A stretch of 64,000 nucleotides of DNA. Source: Gloeocapsopsis sp. IPPAS B-1203. Lineage in GTDB: Bacteria > Cyanobacteriota > Cyanobacteriia > Cyanobacteriales > Chroococcidiopsidaceae. The DNA lies in the NCBI RefSeq assembly GCF_002749975.1, contig NZ_PEIG01000002.1, positions 124,001 through 188,000 of the forward strand, read 5' to 3'. Position numbers and translations under genes: made by a program. Shown here in pieces: positions 1 through 8,992 of this stretch. How positions within the stretch are numbered: the first letter of the stretch is position 1; each line of letters starts with the position of its first letter. The notes below the pieces were generated by a model. The model ran no database searches. It was not told where the DNA came from and saw nothing but the letters and a program-made list of their open reading frames with translations.

Positions 1-58
1 GCACATTCTCTGGTGAATTGGGACTTCTTGAAGTAAATTTACTACTGATTTCATCCAT
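1..58 (-). CDS. kaiC: KaiC, N-terminal fragment (runs off the window edge)
   Basis: Only the first 19 codons are present, reading MDEISSKFTSRSP and onward, and the rest lies beyond the left edge. The identity comes from position: it is the third gene after kaiA and kaiB on the same strand, 75 bases after the kaiB stop, which is the fixed order of the cyanobacterial clock operon. KaiC is the clock ATPase and autokinase. The N-terminal tail of KaiC is poorly conserved, so the fragment alone would not identify it. Confidence 0.75.
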   Translation of the reverse strand, partial: MDEISSKFTSRSPNSPENV

Positions 59-133
59 TGTTTACTGTTGTAATGCTGCTCAAATCAGGTTTTAGATTAT
101 TAATGCTAACTATAAATAAAAGGATATAGATAC

Positions 134-454
134 TTACTTGCTCTCATTGTTTTCTTCTTCCTTTAGCTCTTCGTATAGTAAGTCTAAACCAATGAGTACT
201 TTTTCCCGATCAGATAAGTCGCCAATAATTTTACGGACAGGTAATGGTAATATTTTAGCTAGAGTAGGCGTTGCTAGTATTTTATCTTCTTCTGCTAACT
301 GCGGGCTTTTAAGCACGTCAATGACTTTTAGCGCATAAACGCCTTGAAACTCTTCTTCCAAAATCTTCTTGAGAGTTTTAATTGCTTGCACTGATCTATA
401 AGTATTTCCAGTTACGTACAGCTTCAACACATAAGTTTTTTTAAGTGCGTTCAT
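134..454 (-). CDS. kaiB: Circadian clock protein KaiB
   Basis: A 106-residue protein, normal length for KaiB. It starts with the thioredoxin-like [11 protein letters not shown] strand and contains the family block [23 protein letters not shown], split here by the conserved P-Q-L-A segment, then [14 protein letters not shown]. KaiB is a fold-switching protein that binds phosphorylated KaiC and sequesters KaiA, so that KaiC dephosphorylates in the night phase. It sits between kaiA (57 bases upstream) and kaiC (75 bases downstream) on the same strand. The acidic C-terminal tail (residues about 94-106) is typical. Identification is secure. Confidence 0.97.
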   Translation of the reverse strand: MNALKKTYVLKLYVTGNTYRSVQAIKTLKKILEEEFQGVYALKVIDVLKSPQLAEEDKILATPTLAKILPLPVRKIIGDLSDREKVLIGLDLLYEELKEEENNESK

Positions 455-511
455 AACAACGTTTAAGTTATGTAGGAATCTGAATAAACACGATAGAAAT
501 TATTTTTGTCT

Positions 512-853
512 TTAACGAGTCAGCGAGCAACGATACATTTCGCATAAGTGAGCCAAAATATCAATTAGTGTTAAACGGTAATCGAGTAGTATGTCATCAC
601 TTCGTCCTTCAACTTTGAGTTGTTTAGATAATTCATCAATTAAATCCATGTGAATTTCTATAATTAGAGGCACGGGAAGGTTATAATCAAACACTTTATC
701 AATAAATTTATCAATCTTCTCCTTAGAAGTTTTATCACCTGCAAAGTAATTTATGATGATTTGACGATAGTCTGCTTTGAGCTGTTGTAACAAATTTTGT
801 CGTTCTAAATCCATTTGCTGAAATGGTGCTTTTTTGTTGTCGTGGTCATCCAT
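512..853 (-). CDS. kaiA: Circadian clock protein KaiA, short form
   Basis: A 113-residue protein that matches only the C-terminal, KaiC-binding four-helix domain of KaiA (LLQQLKADYRQIIINYF, then the IDKFIDKVF and LIDELSKQLKVEGR blocks and the ending DILAHLCEMYR). KaiA stimulates KaiC autophosphorylation. The Synechococcus protein is about 280 residues with an N-terminal pseudo-receiver domain; Nostoc-type KaiA lacks that domain, and so does this one. A GGAG lies only two bases before the chosen ATG at 853, which is tight, so the start is not certain. It is first in the kaiABC operon and divergent from a hybrid kinase. Confidence 0.93.
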   Translation of the reverse strand: MDDHDNKKAPFQQMDLERQNLLQQLKADYRQIIINYFAGDKTSKEKIDKFIDKVFDYNLPVPLIIEIHMDLIDELSKQLKVEGRSDDILLDYRLTLIDILAHLCEMYRCSLTR

Positions 854-1501
854 AACTCCAAAACAGACATTGTTTGATCGCTGTGCCGTAAAGTGAGTTT
901 ATTCAAACTATGAGTTGATTAAACGTGTCAAAGTAGTATGACCTACTTCAAATAAATAGTTACCGCACTGCTGGGATAAAAAATTGCTTAAAAATAAGCC
1001 AGAGAAAGATAGCAAGCGTTACTATTTCAGGGTAAGCGATCGCGTTCTTAAAATAAAGGGTAGTTATGCGCTCGCTGCTTTGCCAACACATGCTTTGCAA
1101 AAGTTACTTTAAGTAAAGCAATACTTGTATAAATTGAGGTAGGTCAGATCAATAGATTAAGAAAGTTAAACTAAATCAAATTATTACTGCATTGTAATTC
1201 ATTATAATTCCCAAAACCTCAGATTCTTGTTTCTAGCAGTCATAACGCATTGACAAGTGAATTACGGTACAAAGCTGCCAAAAGTAAAGGAAAGCCGAAG
1301 AACGAAGATTTTGTAAATCAACTGTTACAAAAATAATCTCAAGTCAAGAATTTATGTAGATGGCTCGATACACTTTGTTACCAAAATTAGCAAGAATACT
1401 CCACTGCTACTAATTTTGATTTTGAGATGGGATTTTACTGCTCAACGTTGGAGCATCTGTCACTTGTAGCGCAAATTTAGAGAATTGATAGCATAGAGTC
1501 A
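854..1501. other. Intergenic region between kaiA and the hybrid kinase
   Basis: 648 bases without a convincing gene. It must hold the kaiABC promoter on the minus strand and the kinase promoter on the plus strand. A 28-codon open stretch from TTG at about 1250 was seen but has no support as a gene. One HIP1-like GCGATCGC site is present near 1037. Confidence 0.6.
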
Positions 1502-4500
1502 ATGCCAAATCCTGAGCTTTACGATTTCATAACTACGATACCTAGCTGTAGAGAAACAACACAGCTCAAAGTCGTGCTAGAGATTTTGCAACAGACGCAG
1601 TGCGATCGCCTAATCGTAGTAAATGAAGAACAAGTTCCAATCGGAATCTTATCAGCAGCGCAGTTACTGCTGTACCTGTATAGTAAATCTCAAACGGATA
1701 CAAAGACAATTCATCAAGCGATCAGCACAGTAGATCCAAAACTGATAGAACAGATTGTTGTTCTACCAGCCACTTTAAAAATAGAGGAATTAGGCTTACA
1801 TCTACAGTCTTTGCCACAACAAAACACACATTGCGTGCTAGTTGATCCAGCAGGAAAATTGCTGGGATTACTCGATCGCGTACAGTTATCAGAATTTTTA
1901 TGCTTAAACTTCACCAAAGCGAGTAGCGAAGCAGTGAAACAGGTAAGCGATCGCCAAAATCAATTGGTATTAGACTTGCTTGTGCAACTCTTAGAAAAAT
2001 TACCATGTCCACTGATATTGCAAACAACAACAGGAGAAGTTGTGATGCAAAATTCAGCTTGGAGCAGACATTTTGGCGGATTTAGCGATCCTGAGGAGGT
2101 ACGGCGTAAAGTAGAATCAATTCTAGACTCGGCGACAGTCACAACTCAAATGCGTTCATCAGAACAAATACAAAATTCTGAAGTTGTGGCAACAGTCGCT
2201 AATCGTTATCATAACAATGCTGCAATCAGCTTACATACTCAACAACTCTTATCAATTTCGCAAAAAACTGACGAATACGATGCTGTAAATATCAGCGACT
2301 ATATACCTAGCTTAGAGCCAGATGAATTTATGGCAACCGCGAACCGATGTCAGCTAGGTACACAATCTAATACGTGTATTTGTATCTGGACGCTACCCAA
2401 TGGTCAAGAGCGCGTGTGGGAGTTTGTCAAAATTCCTTTGCAAGAACAATATTCAGAATTAGATGCTTGCATTAACGATACTGAGCAAAAATTAACAGAA
2501 AGTTTTTCGCATCTGTTACCTATGAGTCCTAATTTGTGGCTGTTACTCGCTACAGACGTGACAGAACAACAGCAACTAGCACTTGAATTAGCCGCAAAAA
2601 ATGCGGATTTGATTCAACTAAATCGGCTCAAAGATGAATTTTTGTCATGTATTAGTCACGAATTAAAAACACCATTAACTGCAGTACTCGGATTATCCAC
2701 ATTATTAAAAGATCAAGCCTTAGGAGAACTCAACGAGCGACAAAGCCGTTATGCTAAGCTGATTCATCAAAGCGGTCGTCATCTGATGAGTGTCGTTAAT
2801 GACATTCTAGATTTGACTCGGATGGAAACAGGACAACTCAAGCTAAGTATTGAGCAAGTCAATATCAGCAATATTTGCGATCGCGCCCTTGAGCAAGTAA
2901 GAGTGATGCAAGCGCGAGATAGCCAAGCTTCTGTAGAGGCGATCGCTCAAACGGAGTTAGAACATCGTTTTACCTTAGAAATTGAACCAGGCTTAGATAC
3001 CTTAGTTGCTGATGAATTGCGATTGCGACAAATGCTCGTTCATTTGCTTGCTAATGCTTTTAAATTTACTGAAACTGGTGGAGAAATTGGACTCAGGGTA
3101 AATCGTTGGGCTGGTTGGATTGCTTTTACAATTTGGGATACAGGAATTGGTATTCCTGAACAGCAACAACACCTGATTTTTCAAAAATTTCAACAACTCG
3201 AAAATCCTTTAACACGTCGCTTCAAAGGAACAGGACTCGGTTTAGTTTTGACGAGAGCATTAGCCCGCTTACATGGTGGAGACGTGAGCTTTTTATCCAA
3301 AGAAGGTAGAGGCAGTTCTTTTACACTGTTATTACCACCACATCCGCCAACAGACTTTAGACTATCAATTTCTGAAGAGGAATTGCAAAACACAAATGAA
3401 AAATCACAAATACTACAACGCAATTCAAAAGCTAAAACCCAAAATTTAAAATTAAGTAACCGTTTGGTTTTACTTGTTGAAGCTGCGCCGCGTTACATTG
3501 CATATTTAACAGAACAACTAGGTAGTCTAGGTTATCGAGTTGTCAACGCACGTTCTGGAACCGAAGCTTTAGAAAAAGCACGCCGACTTCAACCTGGAAT
3601 TATATTTTTAAATCCTTTACTACCATTGCTTTCAGGTTGGGATGTGTTGACTTTATTAAAATCTGACTCTGCAACACGGCAAATTCCAGTAGTTGTGACT
3701 ACGACAAGAGCTGAAAAAGAGCAAGCGCTAGCAAATCGAGCGGATGAATGTATTAATTTGCCTGTACCTGCAGAGATTTTACCGCAAATTTTGGCACGGT
3801 TTTGTCAAGAACCTATTGCTAATTCTGAAACACAGGCGATCGGTACGACTAAGAATTGCATCACAATTTTACGGTTAGTTGGAGGAGAATCTTTACCACT
3901 CATCCCAAAATCGCCAATTCATTACCGAATTTTAGAAGCTGACGACCTAGAACAAGCAGAAATTTTAGTCAGTATTTGGCAACCAGATGTCGTCTTATTA
4001 GATGGAGCGATCGCCGAACCTATTGCTTATCTAAAAAGTTTGAGTCAGTTTTCTAAGCTAGCAGCTTTACCCATTGTGACATTAGATACAGCAACGACAC
4101 AAGCTGCTAATCAAATTGAAGGACTTGCAGTTTTTCCTTGCTTGCTTCCCACTGATAAACGCGATCCAGAGACATTGTTATCTGTATTGCAATTTGCTGC
4201 AGGGATGCAGTGGAAACCAAATATTTTGGTTGTTGATGTTGCCACTCTACCTGATTTACAGCCAAAGCTAAGTACAGTCAATTCTTTAGCACCTGGTACA
4301 GAATGGTTTCAGGCTCTGATTCCCTATCTTGAGACAGCTGGCTTTAAAGGTACTATTAGCCACTCTTGGGTGGAAACATTAACTCAGATCAGACAAGGAA
4401 GCGTTGATTTAATCTTAATTTGTTTAGCAGATGTACAGCTAAACTCGGATATTCTTCAAGCATTACAAAATCTAGAAAACGAAGATTTACCACCCATCTT

Positions 4501-4690
4501 GGTATTGAATGGGCAACTACATTCAATCCTGGAACCCCATCGGGAAAATTTAAATCATAGCTCAGACTTGCAAGTGACACTTGATAGAGTTTTGCAAGGA
4601 ATTGCCACAGAAATTTTACCGCCTTCCTTGTCGATTCAAGAATTACTAGACAAAATCATTAAAACATTAGCACTCAATGCCTCGCACTAA
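1502..4690 (+). CDS. CBS/PAS hybrid sensor histidine kinase with degenerate receiver
   Basis: A 1062-residue cytosolic kinase with no obvious membrane segments. Residues about 5-140 look like a CBS pair, and 165-200 resembles the start of a PAS domain. The HisKA box KDEFLSCISHELKTPLTAVL carries the phospho-histidine at H386. The ATPase domain follows with an N box (LLANAFKF), G1 (WDTGIGIP) and G2 (GTGLGL). Residues about 655-755 form a receiver-like domain in which the usual phospho-acceptor Asp is Asn704 (IIFLNPLLPLLSG) and the acidic pair is EA, so it probably cannot be phosphorylated. Two weaker receiver-like segments follow. It is divergent from kaiA. A role in clock input or output, similar to CikA, is inference only. 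Confidence 0.85.
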   Translation: MPNPELYDFITTIPSCRETTQLKVVLEILQQTQCDRLIVVNEEQVPIGILSAAQLLLYLYSKSQTDTKTIHQAISTVDPKLIEQIVVLPATLKIEELGLHLQSLPQQNTHCVLVDPAGKLLGLLDRVQLSEFLCLNFTKASSEAVKQVSDRQNQLVLDLLVQLLEKLPCPLILQTTTGEVVMQNSAWSRHFGGFSDPEEVRRKVESILDSATVTTQMRSSEQIQNSEVVATVANRYHNNAAISLHTQQLLSISQKTDEYDAVNISDYIPSLEPDEFMATANRCQLGTQSNTCICIWTLPNGQERVWEFVKIPLQEQYSELDACINDTEQKLTESFSHLLPMSPNLWLLLATDVTEQQQLALELAAKNADLIQLNRLKDEFLSCISHELKTPLTAVLGLSTLLKDQALGELNERQSRYAKLIHQSGRHLMSVVNDILDLTRMETGQLKLSIEQVNISNICDRALEQVRVMQARDSQASVEAIAQTELEHRFTLEIEPGLDTLVADELRLRQMLVHLLANAFKFTETGGEIGLRVNRWAGWIAFTIWDTGIGIPEQQQHLIFQKFQQLENPLTRRFKGTGLGLVLTRALARLHGGDVSFLSKEGRGSSFTLLLPPHPPTDFRLSISEEELQNTNEKSQILQRNSKAKTQNLKLSNRLVLLVEAAPRYIAYLTEQLGSLGYRVVNARSGTEALEKARRLQPGIIFLNPLLPLLSGWDVLTLLKSDSATRQIPVVVTTTRAEKEQALANRADECINLPVPAEILPQILARFCQEPIANSETQAIGTTKNCITILRLVGGESLPLIPKSPIHYRILEADDLEQAEILVSIWQPDVVLLDGAIAEPIAYLKSLSQFSKLAALPIVTLDTATTQAANQIEGLAVFPCLLPTDKRDPETLLSVLQFAAGMQWKPNILVVDVATLPDLQPKLSTVNSLAPGTEWFQALIPYLETAGFKGTISHSWVETLTQIRQGSVDLILICLADVQLNSDILQALQNLENEDLPPILVLNGQLHSILEPHRENLNHSSDLQVTLDRVLQGIATEILPPSLSIQELLDKIIKTLALNASH

Positions 4691-4699
4691 TTAGTCATT

Positions 4700-6487
4700 T
4701 TAGCTTTCGGTTGTGACAACTCGTACGAGTTGATAAGCACCTGCTTCACCAAGGTTTTGATATTGCGGTAGCTGTGGTTGTAGTTGTTGCAGCCTTTGTG
4801 GATAAGACAACAGCATGACAGAAAAAGGTTGTGATGTCTTAGATTGAAGTTCTTGAATGTAGGCAGCAGCCTTTTCGATTTCTCTGACGTATGTTACTGG
4901 GCGCTGAGTGTAAAAGACAACACTTGGTTTTTTGAAGCCGATCATAATTAATTCTTCGTTGGGTTCAGATTGACGGGCGATCGCAGATAATTCCCGTAGC
5001 GGTAGCTGTCGTGCTTGATCCATCCAAAAATAAGCTGGGGTGACAACAAAGACCAGAAAAATGATAAAACCCAGTAAGTTAGCGGCTAATAAACCTTGCC
5101 AACGTCGCCGGATGATAAAGAATATGCCAGCGATCGCCGCAACTAGCCAAATTAGCCCTGCGAGTACTGGTAAACCAGATTGTTGAATCGACTCGCGTAA
5201 GTTAGGAATTGCTGGATCGGAGCCAATCAGGTTGGGAAGTGCAAATAAGCCAATAGCTAAGCCGAGTAAGAACAAAACATTGAGCCAATGACTCCACAAT
5301 AAAAAGCGGGAATTTTGTTGACGACGAGCTTCTCGATGATTGAGGCGGCTCCACAGAAGCGCAACTAATATAGCCGCTGCTGGCATCAAAGGTAATACAT
5401 AGCTAGGAAGTTTTGTGACTGCGATTGTAAAAAAGCCAAAAATTGCGACAAACCAAACAAACGCAAATAAACTCAAGTGGGTTGAACGGTCGGTTGAACG
5501 CCAATAAGATCTTTGCCAAAATCGCGTTTGAGCGATCGCAACAGGTAAATAAATCGACCAAGGAGCAAAACCGAGGAGAACAACTAAAAAGTAAAAATAC
5601 CACGGCGCTGAGTGATTATTCACAACTCCCGTAAAGCGCTCGATATTGTGATATCCAAAAAACGAGTTGATGTAATTCCAGCCATTGGCACCGATCACAA
5701 GGATATACCAAGGAATTGCGATCGCTAAGATCAATAAACTGCCCCAAACAATCCGCATCTCGCGCAGTACTTCGCTTAACTTACCGACATAAAGTAGAAA
5801 TAAGCCGATAATAATTCCTGGTAAAACAATTCCGACAGGTCCCTTAGCGAGGATTGCTAAAGCTACGAGTACATAAAAAGCAAGATACCATCGTACTTGG
5901 ATTTGGGGTTTTAATGGTTGAGCGTATCCTAAAAAGAAACACAACAACCCACTACACATACACCCTGTCAACAACATATCCGAAACACCAATTCTCGCCC
6001 AGGCAATTGTTTCCGGATTCAATGCAATTAACGCTGCACCCAAGCCAGCACAGAAGAAGGAGCGAGGAGCGCGGGGTGAGGAGCGAGTGTAAGAGTCGGA
6101 AGTGCCGACACCGAAAAATAACAGTGTATAAAAGCCTAAGCAAACTAACGCAAAAGCGCTAAGTGCCGAAGGTAGACGCGCCGCCCATTCATTTACACCG
6201 ATTGTTGAATAAGCGATCGCCATCAGCCAGTAAACCAAAGGCGGCTTATCAAATCGTGTTTCCTCATTAAAATATGGCGTGATGTAGTCTCCTGTCACTG
6301 TCATTTGCCGTGCAGCTTCCGCAAACAGTGGCTCTGTTTCATCCACCAAACCAGTACTGCCCAAATTCCAGAAGAACGCTAGCCAACCAATGACTAGCAA
6401 CCAAATAATCGACACAATCCAAGCTCGGGTTGGACGATCTATAGTATTTCCCCAAGAATCTAAAGCACGGTCGAACCTAAGTTTCAT
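4700..6487 (-). CDS. GT39/ArnT-like membrane glycosyltransferase
   Basis: A 595-residue polytopic membrane protein. The first hydrophobic helix (residues about 24-44) is followed by the lumenal acidic motif GLVDETEPLFAEAARQM and then RFDKPPLVYWL, the signature of the PMT/ArnT family. These enzymes transfer sugars from polyprenyl-phosphate donors to lipids, proteins or glycans on the outer face of the cytoplasmic membrane. The C-terminal soluble part (about 480-595) is typical. The gene is convergent with the hybrid kinase (9-base gap). Residues about 133-145 (RSSPRAPRSFF) are encoded by a GC-rich repeat that also occurs in intergenic DNA elsewhere in the window. Substrate unknown. Confidence 0.85.
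   Translation of the reverse strand: MKLRFDRALDSWGNTIDRPTRAWIVSIIWLLVIGWLAFFWNLGSTGLVDETEPLFAEAARQMTVTGDYITPYFNEETRFDKPPLVYWLMAIAYSTIGVNEWAARLPSALSAFALVCLGFYTLLFFGVGTSDSYTRSSPRAPRSFFCAGLGAALIALNPETIAWARIGVSDMLLTGCMCSGLLCFFLGYAQPLKPQIQVRWYLAFYVLVALAILAKGPVGIVLPGIIIGLFLLYVGKLSEVLREMRIVWGSLLILAIAIPWYILVIGANGWNYINSFFGYHNIERFTGVVNNHSAPWYFYFLVVLLGFAPWSIYLPVAIAQTRFWQRSYWRSTDRSTHLSLFAFVWFVAIFGFFTIAVTKLPSYVLPLMPAAAILVALLWSRLNHREARRQQNSRFLLWSHWLNVLFLLGLAIGLFALPNLIGSDPAIPNLRESIQQSGLPVLAGLIWLVAAIAGIFFIIRRRWQGLLAANLLGFIIFLVFVVTPAYFWMDQARQLPLRELSAIARQSEPNEELIMIGFKKPSVVFYTQRPVTYVREIEKAAAYIQELQSKTSQPFSVMLLSYPQRLQQLQPQLPQYQNLGEAGAYQLVRVVTTES
6054..6095. repeat. GAGGAGCGAG-type repeat inside a coding region
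   Basis: A purine-rich GC-rich stretch within the GT39-like gene. Its first 18 bases (6054-6071) are identical to 46754-46771 in an intergenic region. It keeps the reading frame and encodes a short Arg/Ser/Pro-rich loop. Confidence 0.6.
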
Positions 6488-6588
6488 GCAGCTAACTATG
6501 TATACTTGTAGGCAATTGCAAATTGTAACCCAATGATAAATTAGATGACTTACCTACAATTTGTCAGTTCCAATAGTTATTAGTGGCT

Positions 6589-6687
6589 AGTTACTAGTTG
6601 CTAGCGATCAGTTGTTAGCCACTCCTGGATTTTCTGTTCATCTGAGTGCTGTAGTTACTAGTTGCTAGCGATCAGTTGTTAGCCACT
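6589..6687. repeat. Two 35-base direct repeats
   Basis: A 35-base unit rich in CTAG and TTAGCCACT occurs at 6589-6623 and again at 6653-6687, apparently identical, separated by 29 bases. More degenerate pieces with CACTAACCACTA follow to about 6732. It fills the gap between two minus-strand genes. No coding potential is seen. Confidence 0.7.
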
Positions 6688-6735
6688 GTTGATACCAATT
6701 AATAGTCACTAACCACTAACCACTAGCCACTCCCC

Positions 6736-7254
6736 CTAATTCAAAGTTAGTTGCCATTCTTGAACTTGATTGTTCCAAACTGGAGCAGGAGTTTCACCAA
6801 CAACATAAGGTCCCCAGTAGCGCCCAGAACCATCTTGCGCAAAGGCAACGACAATATCACCCTTGTTTAATGTGAGATTTCCTTCTGGTAAGGATAATAT
6901 TAATCCTTCTTTGCTGCCTTCTTGCGGGGCAAAATCCCAATGAGCAGGTGTACTGTTAGTGTTGGGCGATCGCTTAGCTAGTAACGCTACTCGTACAGGT
7001 TGATTTGTTTGGTTACTCATGCGTAATGCGCCTGTACCCGTCACAGCTTGATTCGGTGTAGGTACAGCTTCTTGTGCTGGCGTTGTTGGAATAGGAGCAG
7101 GCGATCGCGTTGCGGGAATTGTATTAACTGGTGAAGGTTCAGGTTCTTCAAATTCAATCGTGACGCTAAACTGTAGCGCTATCCACACTAACCCTAAAAT
7201 TCCCACTACAGAAGCAATAATAACCGCAGGATGCACCAACGATTTCATATTCAT
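6736..7254 (-). CDS. Hypothetical membrane-anchored protein
   Basis: A 172-residue protein with one N-terminal hydrophobic segment (residues about 9-28), a Pro/Thr/Ala-rich linker (about 35-75), and a C-terminal globular part that begins around SNQTNQPVRVALLAKR and contains GSGRYWGPYVVGETPAPVW. The layout suggests an anchored periplasmic or lumenal domain. I do not recognise a family. Starts at 7254 (MNMKS) or two codons later are equally possible. Neighbours give no clear functional clue. Confidence 0.7.
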   Translation of the reverse strand: MNMKSLVHPAVIIASVVGILGLVWIALQFSVTIEFEEPEPSPVNTIPATRSPAPIPTTPAQEAVPTPNQAVTGTGALRMSNQTNQPVRVALLAKRSPNTNSTPAHWDFAPQEGSKEGLILSLPEGNLTLNKGDIVVAFAQDGSGRYWGPYVVGETPAPVWNNQVQEWQLTLN

Positions 7255-7380
7255 AATTCTTAAGGATTAAAAGAGTAACAGGCTGTAATCTGTATTTGTA
7301 TACTGTGAAAAATTCCCCTCCTATTATCATTGAAACAAGCTTAAAACCAGTTAGTAGATTATTTTGAGCATTTAATAAAG

Positions 7381-7713
7381 ATGCAAAATACCCGTCTTAA
7401 CGATCTTTTTAATTCCATTTCCGGACAACTCGCAAGATGGTTTTTCAATCCTTGGCGTAAACTATCACTACTAGTTATTAGTGTATTGTTTGGCTTTTTT
7501 CTTGGCTCGGCAATTTCGACGATCGCAGGACAAGCTGCTGACTGGGACATCATCGGTGCAGGCGTTTTAGTTACATGGAGTGAAATTGTTGACCGGATTT
7601 ATTACAGCAACGCTTGGCGCAAACAGCGTGGACTTTGGCTAGAAGCATTGAACGCTGGCAAAATTGGTCTAATTTATAGTTTGTTCCTAGAAGCGTTTAA
7701 ACTTGGTTCTTAA
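7381..7713 (+). CDS. Ycf20-like (DUF565) membrane protein
   Basis: A 110-residue protein with the DUF565/Ycf20 pattern: an amphipathic start (MQNTRLNDLFNSISGQL), FNPWRKLSLLVISVLFGFFLG as first membrane segment (residues about 25-45), and the ending FYSLFLEAFKLG-like motif (here LIYSLFLEAFKLGS). The family is found in cyanobacteria and plastids. Plant and algal members have been linked to non-photochemical quenching, but the molecular role is not established. It is a single gene, followed at once by a heptamer repeat. Confidence 0.8.
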   Translation: MQNTRLNDLFNSISGQLARWFFNPWRKLSLLVISVLFGFFLGSAISTIAGQAADWDIIGAGVLVTWSEIVDRIYYSNAWRKQRGLWLEALNAGKIGLIYSLFLEAFKLGS

Positions 7714-7740
7714 ATTAAGTGAGAAAACGTTACATAAAGA

Positions 7741-7782
7741 TTGGTAATTGGTAATTGGTAACTGGTAACTGGTAATTGGTAG
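7741..7782. repeat. Short tandem heptamer repeat (TTGGTAA x6)
   Basis: Six consecutive 7-base units, TTGGTAA or CTGGTAA with a final TTGGTAG, lie just after the ycf20-like gene. Tandem heptamers of this kind (STRR sequences) are known from filamentous cyanobacterial genomes. A reverse-complement echo (ATTACCC twice) is seen near 7863-7876. Confidence 0.85.
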
Positions 7783-7898
7783 CAATCAGCTATTTCTTCT
7801 ATTAGCTATGAGCTTTTGGGGGAATTGCTAAATGCTAACTGCCAAGTACTAAAAGCTTTTCCATTACCCATTACCCAACATAAAACAATCGTTAAGTT

Positions 7899-8954
7899 AT
7901 GCAAACGGCAAATTTATGGTTAAGTCAGATTGTAGCGAATGCAGTATTACCCGATGAATTCATAGCACAAGCGATGCTTGCCGATCCTTTACGCGCTCAA
8001 GCCTTTAACATTACCTCTGAGAACGTGGCACAAGTTGTGCAAAGGCGATCGCATTTATTACGTGCAGTTTATCCAGATTTTAGTGATTTTTGTCAAACAC
8101 ATTCGCTTTCACCAAATCATCTCATCGGCACTCTATGGGATTTTTGGCTACCTTTAGCAATGCATCTGGCAGCATCTCGCCAACAACGACAAAAAACTTT
8201 AATTCAAGGAATCTTAGGCGGACAAGGTACGGGGAAAAGCACCCTGAGTGCAATTCTCACTCTCATTCTCGCTCACTTGGGCTATCGTACAGTTAGCTTG
8301 TCTTTGGACGATTTGTACAAAACTTATCACGCTCGCCTCGCGTTGAAACAGCAAGATCCGCGCTTGATTTGGCGTGGTCCCCCAGGAACGCATGATGTTG
8401 ATTTAGGTCTGATCGTACTGCAAAAATTACGTCAACCTGATTCCCAACCAATTGCTATCCCCCGCTTTGATAAGTCGGCTTATAGTGGCGCTGGCGATCG
8501 CACTCAACCTGAAATTGTCGAGGCTGTTGATATTGTTTTGTTTGAAGGATGGTTTGTGGGCGTACGACCGATCGATCCGCAGCAATTTGACACAGCTCCA
8601 CCACCAATCGAAACACCGACTGATCGTGAATTTGCTCGCGACATGAATGCTCGGTTGCAAGAGTATTTGCCTTTATGGGAACAACTTGACTCGTTAATCT
8701 TGCTCTATGCTGATGACTATCGTCATAGCTTAACATGGCGTAAAGACGCAGAACACGATAGGATTGCCGTTGGTCAATCAGGAATGTCAGATGCAGAAAT
8801 TGAAAATTTTGTCAAGTATTTTTGGCGATCGCTTCATCCGGAACTATTTATTAAGCCTTTATTAACTCCTCCCACTTGGGTTGATTTAGTAGTAAAAGTT
8901 AATCCAGACCATTCTCCTAGTAGAGTTTTTCGTCCAAACGATTTGACTCGCTAA
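7899..8954 (+). CDS. D-glycerate 3-kinase (plant/cyanobacterial type)
   Basis: A 351-residue P-loop kinase. The Walker A motif GGQGTGKST is at residues about 106-114, followed by LSLDDLYKTYHAR, IWRGPPGTHDVDLG, and PRFDKSAYSGAGDR, all features of the GLYK family. The enzyme phosphorylates D-glycerate to 3-phosphoglycerate, the last step of photorespiratory carbon salvage. The ending SLHPELFIKPL is also family-like. It lies 38 bases before an ABC ATPase gene on the same strand, but a shared operon is not shown. The assignment is well supported by motifs. Confidence 0.92.
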   Translation: MQTANLWLSQIVANAVLPDEFIAQAMLADPLRAQAFNITSENVAQVVQRRSHLLRAVYPDFSDFCQTHSLSPNHLIGTLWDFWLPLAMHLAASRQQRQKTLIQGILGGQGTGKSTLSAILTLILAHLGYRTVSLSLDDLYKTYHARLALKQQDPRLIWRGPPGTHDVDLGLIVLQKLRQPDSQPIAIPRFDKSAYSGAGDRTQPEIVEAVDIVLFEGWFVGVRPIDPQQFDTAPPPIETPTDREFARDMNARLQEYLPLWEQLDSLILLYADDYRHSLTWRKDAEHDRIAVGQSGMSDAEIENFVKYFWRSLHPELFIKPLLTPPTWVDLVVKVNPDHSPSRVFRPNDLTR

Positions 8955-8992
8955 AATTCAGCATAACTCGGTGTTTATAGGAACTAACTATC

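Noticed and set aside
1250-1339. 28-codon open frame (TTG start) upstream of the hybrid kinase
   Set aside because: Very short, no ribosome-binding site and no recognisable family; more likely chance or an old remnant.
6585-7880. Repeats near 6.6 and 7.75 kb as a CRISPR array
   Set aside because: Units are either only two direct copies or heptamers without spacers, and no cas gene is present.
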